This document shows, one piece after another, positions 31,757 through 41,726 of a DNA stretch of 64,000 bases (position 1 is its first letter; each line of letters opens with the position of its first letter). The translations under genes were made by a program, and so were the position numbers. The notes under the pieces were generated by a model. It was given only the letters and a program-made list of their open reading frames with translations, was not told the DNA's origin and ran no database searches. The DNA comes from Prescottella equi (lineage in GTDB: Bacteria > Actinomycetota > Actinomycetes > Mycobacteriales > Mycobacteriaceae): NCBI RefSeq assembly GCF_002094305.1, contig NZ_LWTX01000005.1:1-64000 (forward strand). Reading direction: 5' to 3'.

Positions 31757-32614
31757 TCACCTCTCCCCTGTCCGGGCGATGCCCGAGCGGCGCACGATCT
31801 CCTCCGCGTGCCGTAGCACCGGACCGTCGACCATCTGCCCGTCGAGGGTGAACACCCCGCGTTCCCTCGTCGCTGCCGCGAGAACCCGCTCCGCCCAGCC
31901 CAATTGCTTCGCGGTCGGCGTGTAGGCGGTGCGGATGACGTCGATCTGGCTCGGGTGGATCGCCACCTTCGCATCGAATCCGACCGCGACGGCGTCCTCG
32001 CACTCGGCGCCGAGCCCGTCGAGGTCGCCGATGTCGAGGAACACCGAGTCGAGCGCGAACCTGCCGTGTGCCTTCGCCGCGAGCAGGGCGGTCGACCGGA
32101 CGTGCCGGGCCACGTCCCGATAGGAGGCGTCCGGCTTCCGGCTGGACGTGCCGCCGAGGGCCGCGACGAGGTCCTCGGCTCCCCACATCACGCCGACGGC
32201 GTTCTCGGCCTGCACCGCCCCTTCGATCGCGAGCGCCCCGAGCGGCGATTCGACGAGAGCGATCACCGACAGCGGCGCGAGGTCGAGCACCTGGTCGACG
32301 GACTCGCACTTGGGCAGCATCACCGCGGTGTACGGCGTGCGGTCCAGTGCGGCGCAGTCGAGTGCGTGGTCGTCGGTACCGTGCGCGTTGACGCGGACGA
32401 CGGTCCGGTCGGGGTCGAGCGGGACGTCGACGAGTGCGCGACGCGCGGCCTCCTTGTCGGCGGGTGCGACGCCGTCCTCGAGGTCGAGGATCACCACGTC
32501 GGCCGCGGCGGCCGCCTTCGCGAAGCGTTCCGGGCGGTCGGCGGGACAGAACAGCCACGCAGACCCGGGAATCGTTCCCGCCCAGATGCTCTCGCCGTTC
32601 GACGGTTCACTCAT
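31757..32614 (-). CDS. CitE-like CoA-ester lyase, probable (R)-HMG-CoA lyase
   Basis: This 285-residue TIM-barrel protein belongs to the HpcH/HpaI-CitE family: [13 protein letters not shown] at the start, DLEDGVAP for the Mg site, [29 protein letters not shown] and [12 protein letters not shown]. It is close in length and setting to Rv2498c, described as a stereospecific lyase acting on (R)-HMG-CoA and related CoA esters. Here it would cleave HMG-CoA to acetoacetate and acetyl-CoA. Its ATG overlaps the stop of the MaoC gene by 4 bp, implying coupled translation. Citramalyl- or malyl-CoA could be alternative substrates. Confidence 0.85.
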   Translation of the reverse strand: MSEPSNGESIWAGTIPGSAWLFCPADRPERFAKAAAAADVVILDLEDGVAPADKEAARRALVDVPLDPDRTVVRVNAHGTDDHALDCAALDRTPYTAVMLPKCESVDQVLDLAPLSVIALVESPLGALAIEGAVQAENAVGVMWGAEDLVAALGGTSSRKPDASYRDVARHVRSTALLAAKAHGRFALDSVFLDIGDLDGLGAECEDAVAVGFDAKVAIHPSQIDVIRTAYTPTAKQLGWAERVLAAATRERGVFTLDGQMVDGPVLRHAEEIVRRSGIARTGER

Positions 32615-33084
32615 GCCGGCCTCTTCCTGACGAGGGTCTTGCGAACGGCGGTCGCCACGACGTCACCGTGCTGATTGCGGCCGGTGTGCTCGAGCGTGAC
32701 GATGCCCTCCCCCGGCCGGCTGCGGGATTCGCGCAGGTCGGTCACGACGGTCTCGGCGTACAGCGTGTCGCCGTGGAACAGCGGCTTGGGGAACGCGATC
32801 TCGGAGAATCCGAGGTTCGCGACGATGGTGCCCTGTGTCAACTGGGCCACCGACAGACCGACCAGCGTCGAGAGCGTGAACATCGAATTGACCAGCCGCT
32901 CACCGAACTGCGTCTCGGCGGCGAACGCGGCGTCGAGGTGCAGCGCCTGCGTGTTCATGGTGAGCGTCGTGAACAGGACGTTGTCCGCCTCGGTGATGGT
33001 GCGACCGGGCCGGTGGGCGTACACGACCCCGGTCTCGAATTCCTCGAACCACAGCCCGCGCTGGACGATCTTTCGTGCCGTCAC
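32611..33084 (-). CDS. MaoC-family enoyl-CoA hydratase, probable methylglutaconyl-CoA hydratase
   Basis: The 157-residue protein is a single hot-dog domain of the MaoC type: [25 protein letters not shown] is the hydratase-2-like active-site segment, and [12 protein letters not shown] is the conserved central strand. It corresponds in position to Rv2499c. Within this operon the chemistry left for it is hydration of 3-methylglutaconyl-CoA, and the downstream CitE-like enzyme favours the (R)-HMG-CoA isomer, consistent with a MaoC-type rather than crotonase-type hydratase. The role is inferred from context. It starts 3 bp after the acyl-CoA dehydrogenase stop. Confidence 0.85.
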   Translation of the reverse strand: MTARKIVQRGLWFEEFETGVVYAHRPGRTITEADNVLFTTLTMNTQALHLDAAFAAETQFGERLVNSMFTLSTLVGLSVAQLTQGTIVANLGFSEIAFPKPLFHGDTLYAETVVTDLRESRSRPGEGIVTLEHTGRNQHGDVVATAVRKTLVRKRPA

Positions 33085-33087
33085 TGG

Positions 33088-34251
33088 TCAGACCCCCAGT
33101 TCCCGTGCGATCAGCATCAACTGGACCTCGGTGGTGCCCTCCCCGATCTCGAGGATCTTGCTGTCGCGGTAGTGCCGGGCCACCGGGTACTCGTTCATGA
33201 AACCGTATCCGCCGAAGATCTGGGTGGCATCGCGCGCATTGTCCATCGCGGCCTCGCTCGCGACGAGTTTCGCGATCGACGCCTGCTTCTTGAACGGCTT
33301 GCCGGACAGCATGAGTGCGGCCGCGTCGTAGTACGCGGCCCGTGCGGTGTGGGCCCGCGCCTCCATGCGCGCGATCTTGAATTCGATGGCCTGGTTGGCC
33401 CCGATCGGACGCCCGAACGCCTCGCGTTCCTTCGCGTACCGGACGGACTCGTCGACGCAGCCCTGCGCGGCGCCCACCGACAGAGCTGCGATCGCGATGC
33501 GGCCCTCGTCGAGGATGCGCAGGAAGTTCGCGTAGCCGCGGCCGCGTTCGCCGAGCAGGTTCGCCTCGGGCACACGCACGTCCTGGAACGTCAGCGGATG
33601 GGTGTCGGAGGCGTTCCAGCCGACCTTGTCGTACGCCGGTTCGGCGGTGAAGCCGGGTGTGGAGGTCGGGACCAGAATGGTCGAGATCTCCTTGCGGCCG
33701 TTCTCCTTGGTTCCGGTGACCGCGGTGACGGTGACGAGCTTGGTGATGTCGGTGCCGGAGTTGGTGATGAACTGCTTGTTGCCGTTGATCACCCACTCGC
33801 CGTCGACGAGTTCGGCCTTGGTGCGGGTGCCGCCGGCGTCGCTGCCGGCGCCGGGCTCGGTGAGACCGAACGCGGCCAGCGCCTTGCCGCTCGTGAGCTG
33901 CGGCAGCCACTCCTGCTTCTGTTCCTCGTTGCCGAAGCGGTACACCGGCATCGCACCCAGCGAGACACCGGCCTCGAGGGTGATCGCGACGGACTGGTCG
34001 ACCTTGCCGAGTTCCTCGAGCGCGAGGCACAGCGCGAAGTAGTCGCCGCCCATGCCGCCGTACTCCTCGGGGAACGGCAGACCGAACAGGCCCATGTCGG
34101 CCATCCCGTCGACCACCGCATACGGGAACGTGTGGTTCGCATCGTGTTCCGCGGACACCGGAGCGACGACGTTCTGCGCGAAGTCCCGAACGGTCTTGGC
34201 AAGCTGCTGGTACTCGTCGGGCAGCGATCCGGTGGACAGATATTCGGTCAT
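33088..34251 (-). CDS. Acyl-CoA dehydrogenase, probable isovaleryl-CoA dehydrogenase (FadE19-like)
   Basis: The 387 residues carry both acyl-CoA dehydrogenase signatures: [17 protein letters not shown] near the FAD/substrate site and [34 protein letters not shown] at the C-terminus. It matches the place of fadE19 (Rv2500c) in the mycobacterial operon and would oxidise isovaleryl-CoA or 2-methylbutyryl-type branched acyl-CoA, passing electrons to electron-transferring flavoprotein. The ATG overlaps the stop of the biotin carboxylase gene by 4 bp. The exact chain specificity cannot be read from the sequence by eye. Confidence 0.9.
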   Translation of the reverse strand: MTEYLSTGSLPDEYQQLAKTVRDFAQNVVAPVSAEHDANHTFPYAVVDGMADMGLFGLPFPEEYGGMGGDYFALCLALEELGKVDQSVAITLEAGVSLGAMPVYRFGNEEQKQEWLPQLTSGKALAAFGLTEPGAGSDAGGTRTKAELVDGEWVINGNKQFITNSGTDITKLVTVTAVTGTKENGRKEISTILVPTSTPGFTAEPAYDKVGWNASDTHPLTFQDVRVPEANLLGERGRGYANFLRILDEGRIAIAALSVGAAQGCVDESVRYAKEREAFGRPIGANQAIEFKIARMEARAHTARAAYYDAAALMLSGKPFKKQASIAKLVASEAAMDNARDATQIFGGYGFMNEYPVARHYRDSKILEIGEGTTEVQLMLIARELGV

Positions 34252-36272
34252 GACGCGGCATCCTCCGTTGCGAGTTCGGGTGAGGGCTGTGATTCGGTGG
34301 CGGGACTGACCCGCGCGAGGGGTTGATCGACCTTGACCTGATCGCCGACGGCGACGAGAACCTCGACGACGCCGCCGATCGGCGCGGACAGGGTGTGTTC
34401 CATCTTCATCGCCTCGACGACCACCACGGCGGTCCCGGCGTCGACGGTGTCACCGGACGCCGCGGACACCGCGATGACGGTGCCGGGCATCGGGCTGGTC
34501 AGTTCGGCGTCGCCGGCGTGGGCGTCACCGCCGCGGACATTCGCCTCGCGCAGTTGCGAGACGGTCCACGTGCCGGTGGCGCCGGCGAGCCACAGGGTGT
34601 CGGCGTCCTCCGCGACGCGATAGCGATCGCTACGCCCGTCGAGCACGACGGTGAGGACGCCGTCGTCGAGTCGTGCTGTGAGCGTGCGCTTCTCGCCGCC
34701 CTCGACGCGCACGAGGCCGTCGGCGGGAGTGCCGGCGACCAGTACGTGCTCGGTACGGTCGCCGGCGCGCAGGCGCAGCGAGACCGGACGAGTCCCGCCG
34801 ACCCGCCACCCGCTCGGGACGTCCCACGGATTCGAGGTGTCCCGGGCCCAGAGTGCGAGCCAGTGGTAGGCGGCCGCGGCAACGAGGACGTCGTCGTCGA
34901 CCGGCGGGGTGTGGAAGTCGGCGACCCGGCGATCGAGCAGACCGGTGTCGAGACGTCCGGCGCGGACGTCGTCGTCGGCGAGCAGGAACCTCGCGAAGGC
35001 GATGTTGGTGACCACGCCCAGCACCGAGGTGTCGGCGAGCGCCCGGTCGAGCCGTCGCAACGCCTCGGCCCGATCGTCGCCGTGCGCGATCACCTTCGCC
35101 AGCATCGGGTCGTAGTCGCTGCCGACGACGGTCCCGTCCTGCAGCCCCGAGTCGACACGCACGCCGGCACCGGTCGCCTCCGCGAGACCGAGGACCGTGC
35201 CGCCGGTCGGCAGGAAGCCACGAGACGGATCCTCGGCGTACACGCGTGCCTCGATCGCGTGTCCGGTGAGTGTGACGTCGTCCTGAGTGAATCCCAGCGG
35301 CTCCCCGGCGGCGATCCGAACCTGCCACTCGACGAGGTCGAGTCCGGTCACCATCTCCGTCACCGGGTGTTCCACCTGCAGGCGGGTGTTCATCTCCATG
35401 AAGAAGAACTCGTCGGGCCGGTCGGCGGACACGATGAACTCCACGGTTCCGGCGCCCGTGTAGTCGACGCTGCGGGCGGTGTCGCACGCCGCGGCGCCGA
35501 TCCGTGCCCGGGTCGCGGCGTCGAGCAGCGGCGACGGCGCCTCCTCGATCACCTTCTGGTGCCGGCGTTGCAGGCTGCACTCGCGCTCGCCGAGATGCAC
35601 GACGTTGCCGTGGCCGTCGGCGAGGATCTGCACCTCGATGTGCCGGGGCCGCAACACGAACCGCTCCAGGAACAGCGTGTCGTCCCCGAAAGCCGAGGCC
35701 GCCTCACGGCGTGCGCTCACCAGCGCACCGGGCAGATCCGCGGCATCCTCGACCAACCGCATGCCCTTGCCGCCGCCTCCCGCGGACGGCTTGACGAGCA
35801 CCGGGTAGCCGATGTCGTCGGCGGCCGCGATCAGTTCGGCATCGGACAGTCCCGGCCTCGCGATGCCCGGCACCACCGGGACGTCGAACGCGGCCACCGC
35901 GTTCTTCGCGGTGATCTTGTCCCCCATCACCTCGATGGCCCGCGCGGACGGGCCGAGGAAGGCGATACCGGCCGCAGCACAAGCCGCGGCGAACGCCGTG
36001 TTCTCGGAGAGGAACCCGTACCCGGGATGGATCGCCTGCGCGCCGGTGCGCTTCGCCGCATCGAGCACCCGGTCGATGTCGAGGTAGCTCTCACGGGCCG
36101 CCGCCGGCCCGATCAGTACGGCGGTGTCGGCCTCGCGGACATGCCGGGCGCCGGCGTCGGCCTCGCTGTAGACGGCGACCGAGCGGATCCCCATCTGCCG
36201 GAGAGTGCGGATCACCCGGACCGCGATCTCGCCGCGGTTGGCGACGAGGATCGTCTGGAACTGTGTAGTCAT
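34248..36272 (-). CDS. accA1: Acyl-CoA carboxylase alpha subunit (biotin carboxylase + BCCP), probable methylcrotonyl-CoA type
   Basis: Starting at the ATG at 36272 ([19 protein letters not shown]) gives 674 residues. The first 450 are biotin carboxylase: NRGEIAVR, the ATP-grasp loop [24 protein letters not shown], and [14 protein letters not shown]. The C-terminal biotinyl domain carries EAMKMEH with the biotin lysine near residue 623. It lies 8 bp downstream of the beta-subunit gene and overlaps fadE, so one transcript is certain in practice. Together with the beta subunit it should carboxylate 3-methylcrotonyl-CoA using bicarbonate and ATP. Propionyl-CoA as a further substrate cannot be ruled out. 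Confidence 0.93.
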   Translation of the reverse strand: MTTQFQTILVANRGEIAVRVIRTLRQMGIRSVAVYSEADAGARHVREADTAVLIGPAAARESYLDIDRVLDAAKRTGAQAIHPGYGFLSENTAFAAACAAAGIAFLGPSARAIEVMGDKITAKNAVAAFDVPVVPGIARPGLSDAELIAAADDIGYPVLVKPSAGGGGKGMRLVEDAADLPGALVSARREAASAFGDDTLFLERFVLRPRHIEVQILADGHGNVVHLGERECSLQRRHQKVIEEAPSPLLDAATRARIGAAACDTARSVDYTGAGTVEFIVSADRPDEFFFMEMNTRLQVEHPVTEMVTGLDLVEWQVRIAAGEPLGFTQDDVTLTGHAIEARVYAEDPSRGFLPTGGTVLGLAEATGAGVRVDSGLQDGTVVGSDYDPMLAKVIAHGDDRAEALRRLDRALADTSVLGVVTNIAFARFLLADDDVRAGRLDTGLLDRRVADFHTPPVDDDVLVAAAAYHWLALWARDTSNPWDVPSGWRVGGTRPVSLRLRAGDRTEHVLVAGTPADGLVRVEGGEKRTLTARLDDGVLTVVLDGRSDRYRVAEDADTLWLAGATGTWTVSQLREANVRGGDAHAGDAELTSPMPGTVIAVSAASGDTVDAGTAVVVVEAMKMEHTLSAPIGGVVEVLVAVGDQVKVDQPLARVSPATESQPSPELATEDAAS

Positions 36273-36280
36273 ATGTGCCC

Positions 36281-37840
36281 TCACATCCGGAAGACGCCGT
36301 AGGAGACCGGCTCGAGCGGCGCGTTCGCACACGCCGACAACGCCAGGCCGACAACGGTTCTGGTATCGGCAGGATCGATCACGCCGTCGTCCCACAGCCG
36401 GGCGGTCGAGTAGTAGGGGTTGCCCTGCGCCTCGTACTGGGCACGAATCGCGTCGGGATCCTTCCCGGACCCGACGGCGCCGAGAACGGACGCGGCCTGC
36501 TCACCGCCCATGACGGAGATGCGGGCGTTCGGCCACATCCACAGGAATCGCGGCGAGTAGGCGCGGCCACACATCGAGTAGTTACCCGCACCGTACGAGC
36601 CGCCGATCACCACGGTCAGTTTCGGCACCCGGGCGCAGGCGACGGCGGTGACCATCTTGGCGCCGTGCTTGGCGATGCCGCCGGCCTCGTACTCGCGGCC
36701 GACCATGAAGCCCGTGATGTTCTGCAGGAACAGCAGCGGGATGCTGCGCTTGTCGCACAGTTCGATGAAGTGGGCACCCTTCATCGCCGACTCGGCGAAC
36801 AGCACGCCGTTGTTCGCGACGATGCCGACCGGGTGGCCGTGGATGCGGGCGAACCCGGTGACCAGGGTCTTGCCGTACTCGGCCTTGAACTCCTGGAACC
36901 GCGGCGCCCCGTCGCCGTCGCCGTCCACGAGGCGGGTGATGACCTCGCGCACGTCGTACGGCATGCGCGGGTCCGTGGGGACCACGTCGTACAACTCGTC
37001 CTGGTCCGCAACGGGCGCAACCGGCTCGGCCACGTCCCACGGCCGGGGCGCGCGCGGACCGAGGGTCGCGACGATGTTCCGGACGATGCGCAGGGCATCA
37101 CGATCGTCCTCGGCGAGGTGGTCGGTGACGCCCGAGACCTTGGAGTGCAGGTCGCCGCCACCGAGTTCCTCGGCCGTGACCACCTCGCCGGTCGCCGCCT
37201 TCACCAGCGGCGGACCGCCGAGGAAGATCGTGCCCTGATTGCGCACGATCACGGCCTCGTCACTCATCGCCGGGACGTACGCACCGCCCGCGGTGCACGA
37301 GCCGAGGACCGCGGCGATCTGAGGAATCCCCTTGGCGCTCATGGTCGCCTGGTTGTAGAAGATGCGCCCGAAGTGCTCGCGATCGGGGAACACCTCGTCC
37401 TGCATCGGCAGGAACGCGCCGCCGGAGTCGACGAGGTAGATGCACGGCAGATTGTTCTGCAGCGCGATCTCCTGCGCCCGCAGGTGCTTCTTCACCGTCA
37501 TCGGGTAGTAGGCGCCGCCCTTGACGGTGGCATCGTTGGCGACGATCACGCACTCCCGGCCGGAGACTCGGCCGATTCCGCCGATCACGCCGGCACCGGG
37601 GCACTCGTCGTCGTACATGCCGTTCGCGGCGAGCGGGGCCAGTTCGAGGAACGGGCTACCCGGGTCGAGCAGGGCGTCGACGCGATCGCGGGGCAGCAGC
37701 TTGCCGCGAGCGACGTGGCGCTCCCGGGACTTCTCGCTGCCGCCGAGCGCCGCCGCGGCCAGCCTGCCGCGCAACTCGGACACGAGGGCGAGGTGTTGCT
37801 CCCGATGGGAGCTGATGGAAGCGGTTCGAGCGGTTGTCAC
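36281..37840 (-). CDS. accD1: Acyl-CoA carboxylase beta subunit (carboxyltransferase), probable methylcrotonyl-CoA type
   Basis: The 519-residue protein has both carboxyltransferase halves: [22 protein letters not shown] and the [12 protein letters not shown] / [16 protein letters not shown] oxyanion segment in the N-half, then [11 protein letters not shown] and [25 protein letters not shown] in the C-half. The last two blocks are typical of methylcrotonyl-CoA carboxylase beta chains rather than propionyl-CoA chains. It is first in the operon, 117 bp from the divergent TetR gene, with two repeated operator sites in between. Confidence 0.93.
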   Translation of the reverse strand: MTTARTASISSHREQHLALVSELRGRLAAAALGGSEKSRERHVARGKLLPRDRVDALLDPGSPFLELAPLAANGMYDDECPGAGVIGGIGRVSGRECVIVANDATVKGGAYYPMTVKKHLRAQEIALQNNLPCIYLVDSGGAFLPMQDEVFPDREHFGRIFYNQATMSAKGIPQIAAVLGSCTAGGAYVPAMSDEAVIVRNQGTIFLGGPPLVKAATGEVVTAEELGGGDLHSKVSGVTDHLAEDDRDALRIVRNIVATLGPRAPRPWDVAEPVAPVADQDELYDVVPTDPRMPYDVREVITRLVDGDGDGAPRFQEFKAEYGKTLVTGFARIHGHPVGIVANNGVLFAESAMKGAHFIELCDKRSIPLLFLQNITGFMVGREYEAGGIAKHGAKMVTAVACARVPKLTVVIGGSYGAGNYSMCGRAYSPRFLWMWPNARISVMGGEQAASVLGAVGSGKDPDAIRAQYEAQGNPYYSTARLWDDGVIDPADTRTVVGLALSACANAPLEPVSYGVFRM

Positions 37841-37877
37841 GTCACCGTCCTCGCAGTTGATGAATACGATGAGATTC

Positions 37878-37922
37878 GGTTAATCCCGACTAACTGAATT
37901 TAGGTTATCCGTGATTAACTGA
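37878..37922. promoter_or_regulatory. Tandem operator repeats between accD1 and the TetR gene
   Basis: The motif GGTTA-N8-TAACTGA occurs twice in the same orientation, at 37878-37897 and 37903-37922, with starts 25 bp apart. Each copy is an inverted repeat (GGTTA/TAAC). They lie 37 bp from the carboxylase start and 35 bp from the TetR start, the expected place for autoregulation and control of the leucine operon. The assignment to this TetR is inferred from position. Confidence 0.7.
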
Positions 37923-37957
37923 GTTGTCCAGATCACACGAACGGAAATATGTGACCG

Positions 37958-38587
37958 ATGACCGACGTCGATCGTGAAGCGGGTGTCGTCCCCGGCCGGC
38001 GCAGCCGCGCCAAGGCCGACCGACGCCGCGAGCTCCTGCGTGCCGCGGCACGGCTGATCGCCGAACGCGGCTTCCCCGGTGTGCGCCTCGAAGACCTCGG
38101 GTCCGCGGTGGGAATCAGCGGACCCGCCGTGTACCGACACTTTCCCAACAAGGACGCGCTGCTCGTCGAACTGCTCACCGACATCAGCGAGCGGCTGCTC
38201 GCGGGTGGAACAGATGTCGTCGAGCGGGTGCCCGACCCCCACCGGGCCCTCGCGGAACTGGTGGACTTCCACCTCGACTTCGCGTTGGGTGAGCCCGACC
38301 TGATCCGGGTACAGGACCGCGACCTGCATTCGCTGCCCGACGAAGCCCGCCACCGGGTGCGTCAGACGCAGCGTCGGTACGTGGAGTTGTGGGTGGGGGT
38401 ACTGCGGAAGATGGATCCGGGTCTCGACAGCACGCAGGCGCGCATCGCCGCCCACGCGGCGTTCGGCCTGATCAACTCGACTCCCTACAGCGCCGTGTCC
38501 CCGACCGCCGATGCGGCGGACGGGGATCTGACCCGCTCGGTGCTGCGCCGAATGACGTTGGCGGCGCTCGCCGCCGAGACCCGCTGA
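37958..38587 (+). CDS. TetR-family regulator of the leucine-degradation operon
   Basis: The 209-residue protein has an N-terminal HTH (RRRELLRAAARLIAERGFPGVRLEDLGSAVGISGPAVYRHFPNKDALL, about residues 22-70) and a helical ligand domain. It is read divergently from the carboxylase operon and matches the place and size of Rv2506. It probably represses the operon and itself through the paired GGTTA-N8-TAACTGA sites, releasing DNA upon binding a branched acyl-CoA intermediate; the ligand is inferred. It ends 5 bp from the convergent membrane-protein gene. Confidence 0.88.
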   Translation: MTDVDREAGVVPGRRSRAKADRRRELLRAAARLIAERGFPGVRLEDLGSAVGISGPAVYRHFPNKDALLVELLTDISERLLAGGTDVVERVPDPHRALAELVDFHLDFALGEPDLIRVQDRDLHSLPDEARHRVRQTQRRYVELWVGVLRKMDPGLDSTQARIAAHAAFGLINSTPYSAVSPTADAADGDLTRSVLRRMTLAALAAETR

Positions 38588-38592
38588 GTCCG

Positions 38593-38856
38593 TCAGCTCC
38601 GCTTGGCCGTGACCGACGTGTACGCGAGCGTGAGGACCGCCGCGACCGCGATGCTGATGATCCACCGCCACCAGTCGATGCCGGGCGTGTCTCCCTTGTC
38701 GCTGATCAGTCCCCAGATCCAGTAGCCGATCAGCGCGCCGACGATGCCGATCACGATCGTGATGATCCAGCCCATCGCCTGCTTGCCCGGGACCACCAAG
38801 CGCGCGAGGACGCCGATGACCGCGCCGAAGATGATCGTGCCGATGATCTCGCCCAT
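38593..38856 (-). CDS. GlsB/YeaQ/YmgE-family small membrane protein
   Basis: Starting at the ATG at 38856 with an AAAGGAG site 8 nt upstream gives 87 residues. Three hydrophobic segments are visible (IIGTIIFGAVIGVLARLVV; AMGWIITIVIGIVGALIGYWIWGLI; WWRWIISIAVAAVLTLAYTSV), with the family's typical LVVPGKQ.MG loop. These 'transglycosylase-associated' proteins are stress-linked inner-membrane proteins with no defined activity. The C-terminal third helix is an extension over the two-to-three-helix E. coli YeaQ form. Nothing in the neighbourhood suggests a specific job. Confidence 0.85.
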   Translation of the reverse strand: MGEIIGTIIFGAVIGVLARLVVPGKQAMGWIITIVIGIVGALIGYWIWGLISDKGDTPGIDWWRWIISIAVAAVLTLAYTSVTAKRS

Positions 38857-38900
38857 GACAGGCTCCTTTCCTACGCCCCCGTCATGCGCGGAACACACTC

Positions 38901-38942
38901 CCGCCCTGGCTCGACGGTACTTTCTCCGACGAACCAGGGCGG
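38901..38942 (-). terminator. Inverted repeat after the NDMA-dependent alcohol dehydrogenase gene
   Basis: CCGCCCTGG at 38901-38909 pairs perfectly with CCAGGGCGG at 38934-38942 across a 24-nt loop. It starts about 34 nt beyond the dehydrogenase stop and before the small membrane-protein gene. There is no U-run. It fits a factor-assisted terminator, though the long loop weakens the case. Confidence 0.4.
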
Positions 38943-38975
38943 AAGATCACCGAGATCGTTGTGCGAGCGAGTCCA

Positions 38976-40088
38976 TCACGACTCGTGGATGATGACGCCG
39001 CGGATGTTCTTGCCGTTGCGCAGGTCCTCGTAGCCCTGATTGACGTCCTCGAGCGAGTAGCGCGTCGTGACCAGTTCGTCGAGTTTGAGCTCACCCTGGT
39101 CGTACATCCGCAACAGGCGGACGATGTCGTACTGCGGATTGGCCGAGCCGAACAGCGTCCCCTTGATGGTCTTCTCGTTGAGGGTCAGGTCGGCACCCGA
39201 GACGTGCACGGTCAGCTTGGTCGGATCGGCGAGGCCGGTGATGACCACGGTGCCGCCCTTGCCGATGACTGCGGTCGCCGCCGCCACCACCTCCTCGTCC
39301 ACCGTGCCCACCAGGATCAGTGCCTGATCGGCTCCCTGGCCCCAGCTGAGTTCGTTCACCTTCACCGCGGCCTCCTCCGCTGACGCGAAGGCGTGCGTCG
39401 CCCCGAACTTCAGCGCGGTCTCCCGCTTGAACTCGAGCGGATCGACAACCACCACGTATCGGGCGCCGGCCTGCACCGCACCCTGGACGGCGTTGATACC
39501 GAGACCACCGATGCCGTAGATGACGACGATGTCGCCGGCGCGGACGCCGCCCGCGTACACCGCCGTCCCCCACCCCGAGGGCACACCGCAGCCGACGAGA
39601 ACGGCGGTCTCGAGCGGCAGCCACTCGTCGACCTTGACGACCGAGTGCTGCGAGATGGTCGCCCGCTCGGAGAACGTGCCGAGCATGCACATCGCACCGA
39701 ACTCCTTACCGCCGGAGCGGAATCGGAACGTGCCGTCGGGCATCGAGCCCTCGAGGATCGTGGCTCCCATGTCGCACAGGTTCTGCCGCCCGGTGGCACA
39801 GTAGCGACACGTGCCGCAGTTGGGAATGAAGCTGCACACCACGTGGTCACCGGGCTTGACCTTGGTGACGCCCGGACCGACCTCCTCGATGATGCCGGAA
39901 CCCTCGTGCCCGCCGACGATGGGATAGCGCGGCGGCAGATCGCCGTCGGTGAGATGCAGGTCCGAATGGCACAGTCCCGCAGCGGTGTACTTGATCAGGA
40001 CCTCACCGGGGCCGGGCCCGTCCAGGTCCAGTTCCATGATCTCGAACGGCTTCCCGGCGTCGAGCAGCACGGCGGCCTTGGTCTTCAT
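38976..40088 (-). CDS. NDMA-dependent (nicotinoprotein) zinc alcohol dehydrogenase, mycofactocin-linked
   Basis: The 370 residues form a medium-chain Zn dehydrogenase: GLCHSDLHLTDGD and GGHEGSGIIEEVGPG hold catalytic zinc ligands, CSFIPNCGTCRYCATGRQNLC holds the four structural-zinc cysteines, and YGIGGLGINAVQGA is the NAD-binding loop. Overall it matches the nicotinoprotein class purified from Rhodococcus and Amycolatopsis, in which NAD(H) never leaves and an artificial acceptor (NDMA) is needed in vitro. This family (TIGR03989) co-occurs with mycofactocin, the likely natural acceptor; the mft genes lie 13 kb away. It follows the aldehyde dehydrogenase gene by 38 bp with a GGAGA site, so alcohol and aldehyde oxidation are co-expressed. 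Confidence 0.92.
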   Translation of the reverse strand: MKTKAAVLLDAGKPFEIMELDLDGPGPGEVLIKYTAAGLCHSDLHLTDGDLPPRYPIVGGHEGSGIIEEVGPGVTKVKPGDHVVCSFIPNCGTCRYCATGRQNLCDMGATILEGSMPDGTFRFRSGGKEFGAMCMLGTFSERATISQHSVVKVDEWLPLETAVLVGCGVPSGWGTAVYAGGVRAGDIVVIYGIGGLGINAVQGAVQAGARYVVVVDPLEFKRETALKFGATHAFASAEEAAVKVNELSWGQGADQALILVGTVDEEVVAAATAVIGKGGTVVITGLADPTKLTVHVSGADLTLNEKTIKGTLFGSANPQYDIVRLLRMYDQGELKLDELVTTRYSLEDVNQGYEDLRNGKNIRGVIIHES

Positions 40089-40126
40089 GGGTTCTCCTTC
40101 GAAGTGTTCTGTCGGGGGTGTCGAAG

Positions 40127-41620
40127 TCAGAGCGCGACGTTGACGGCCTTGGTCTGGGTGTAGAGGTCGATGGCGGAGGCGCCGAGCTCACGGCCCCAGC
40201 CGGACTGCTTGTAGCCACCGAACGGCATCGCGGTGTCGAACCCGTTGTACTGGTTGATCCACACCGAGCCGGCCTTCAGGCGGCGCGCGGTGCGATGCGC
40301 CTTGGAGATGTCCCGGGTCCAGATGCCGGCGGCGAGTCCGTAGATCGAGTCGTTGGCGGCGGTGACGATCCCCTCGTCGGCATCGAACGGCATGGCCGCG
40401 ACGACGGGTCCGAAGATCTCCTCCCGAACGACACTGAAGTCGGGTTCGACGTCGACCAGCACCGTGGGCTCGACGAAGTAGCCCGTCTCGCCCCAGCGCT
40501 TGCCGCCGGTCAGGGCGCGGGCGCCGTCGGCGAGACCGTCGCGCAGGTATCCGGTGACCCGGTCGAGCTGTTCCTGCGACACCAGCGGGCCGAGTTCGGT
40601 GGTGGGGTCGAGCCCGGGCCCGATCTTGACGTTGCTCGCGGCCTCCGCGACGGCCTCGGTGAAACGCTCGAAGATGGAGTTCTCGACGTACAGTCGCGTA
40701 CCCGCGACACAGCACTGGCCGTGGTTGAACAGCCACGCGTTGAGCGAACCCTGCACGGCCGCATCGAAATCGGCGTCCGCGAAGACGATGTTGGGACTCT
40801 TGCCACCGAGCTCGAGAGTCACCTTCTTCAGGTTGCCCTTGGCCGCCTCGACGATCTTCTTGCCCACCTCGGTGGAGCCGGTGAATGCCACCTTGTCGAC
40901 GTCGTCGTGCGCCGACAGGGCGGCACCGGCGTCGCCGAACCCCGTGACGACGTTGACGACACCGGGCGGGAAGCCGGCCTCCTCGAAGACCTCGGCCAGC
41001 ATGAGCGCGGTGAGCGGGGTCTGCTCCGCGGGCTTGAGGATCACCGTGTTGCCGGCCGCGAGTGCGGGGGCGAGCTTCCACGACGCCATCAGCAGCGGGA
41101 AGTTCCACGGCACGATGAGCCCGCACACCCCGACGGGTTCGCGGAGGGTGTAGGCGTGGAACTCGCCGCCCGGAACGAACGGCATCGACACGTTGACCGT
41201 GCTGCCCTCGATCTTGGTGGCCCAGCCCGCGTAGTAGCGGAACACGTCCGCAGCCCACGCGGTGTCGACGGCCGATGCGATGGCGGCGGACTTGCCGTTG
41301 TCGAGCGCCTCGAGCTGCCCGAACTCTGCCGCACGCTCGGTGAGCAGGTCGCCGACCCGCCAGATGAGACGCTCGCGCTCGTTGGGCTTCATCGCGGCCC
41401 ACGGCTCGAAAGCCCGTCGCGCCGCGCGCACCGCGCGGTCGACGTCCTCGGCCTCCCCGTGTGCGACGTCGGCGAGGCGCTCGCCCGTCGCGGGGTCGTA
41501 CGTGACGAACGTCCGCCCCGACGCAGCGTCGACGAACTCGCCGTCGATGTACAACTGCTTGGTGCCGGCGAGGAACTCGCGAACTCGCGGCGAAAGGGTC
41601 TGCTCGGCAACGACTGTCAT
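40127..41620 (-). CDS. NAD(P)-dependent aldehyde dehydrogenase
   Basis: Starting at 41620 behind GCAGGAGG gives 497 residues; a further 15 upstream codons are not needed. Conserved blocks: [43 protein letters not shown], the general base in LELGGKSPN, the catalytic cysteine in FNHGQCCVAG, and EEIFGPVV. It should oxidise the aldehyde produced by the adjoining nicotinoprotein alcohol dehydrogenase to a carboxylate, which the acyl-CoA ligase gene further upstream could activate. The promoter region between this gene and the regulator holds a shared operator motif and a Crp-like site. Confidence 0.92.
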   Translation of the reverse strand: MTVVAEQTLSPRVREFLAGTKQLYIDGEFVDAASGRTFVTYDPATGERLADVAHGEAEDVDRAVRAARRAFEPWAAMKPNERERLIWRVGDLLTERAAEFGQLEALDNGKSAAIASAVDTAWAADVFRYYAGWATKIEGSTVNVSMPFVPGGEFHAYTLREPVGVCGLIVPWNFPLLMASWKLAPALAAGNTVILKPAEQTPLTALMLAEVFEEAGFPPGVVNVVTGFGDAGAALSAHDDVDKVAFTGSTEVGKKIVEAAKGNLKKVTLELGGKSPNIVFADADFDAAVQGSLNAWLFNHGQCCVAGTRLYVENSIFERFTEAVAEAASNVKIGPGLDPTTELGPLVSQEQLDRVTGYLRDGLADGARALTGGKRWGETGYFVEPTVLVDVEPDFSVVREEIFGPVVAAMPFDADEGIVTAANDSIYGLAAGIWTRDISKAHRTARRLKAGSVWINQYNGFDTAMPFGGYKQSGWGRELGASAIDLYTQTKAVNVAL

Positions 41621-41642
41621 GCCCGAACCTCCTGCAGTTCTG

Positions 41643-41658
41643 TCTGTGATGTGCAACA
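41643..41658. promoter_or_regulatory. Candidate Crp/GlxR-type site upstream of aldehyde dehydrogenase
   Basis: TGTGATGTGCAACACA differs at one base from the TGTGA-N6-TCACA Crp-family consensus. It lies 22 nt upstream of the aldehyde dehydrogenase ATG. One such near-match could arise by chance in a window of this size, so this is only a candidate for carbon-source control. Confidence 0.3.
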
Positions 41659-41685
41659 CAGCCATCGTGCTTCGGGAGGTGGGTC

Positions 41686-41707
41686 GTCAACTGTTCAAGC
41701 TTTGGAC
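41686..41707. promoter_or_regulatory. Operator-like site, copy 1 (ALDH-ADH promoter)
   Basis: CAACTGTTCA, 6 nt, then GGACAG: arms CTGTTCAA and TTGGACAG form an 8-bp inverted repeat with one mismatch. The same CAACTGTTCA start recurs at 45152 upstream of the acyl-CoA ligase-regulator pair. The Fis-type regulator encoded next door is the natural candidate ligand. Confidence 0.55.
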
Positions 41708-41726
41708 AGCTCTGCCGATCGCCCGG

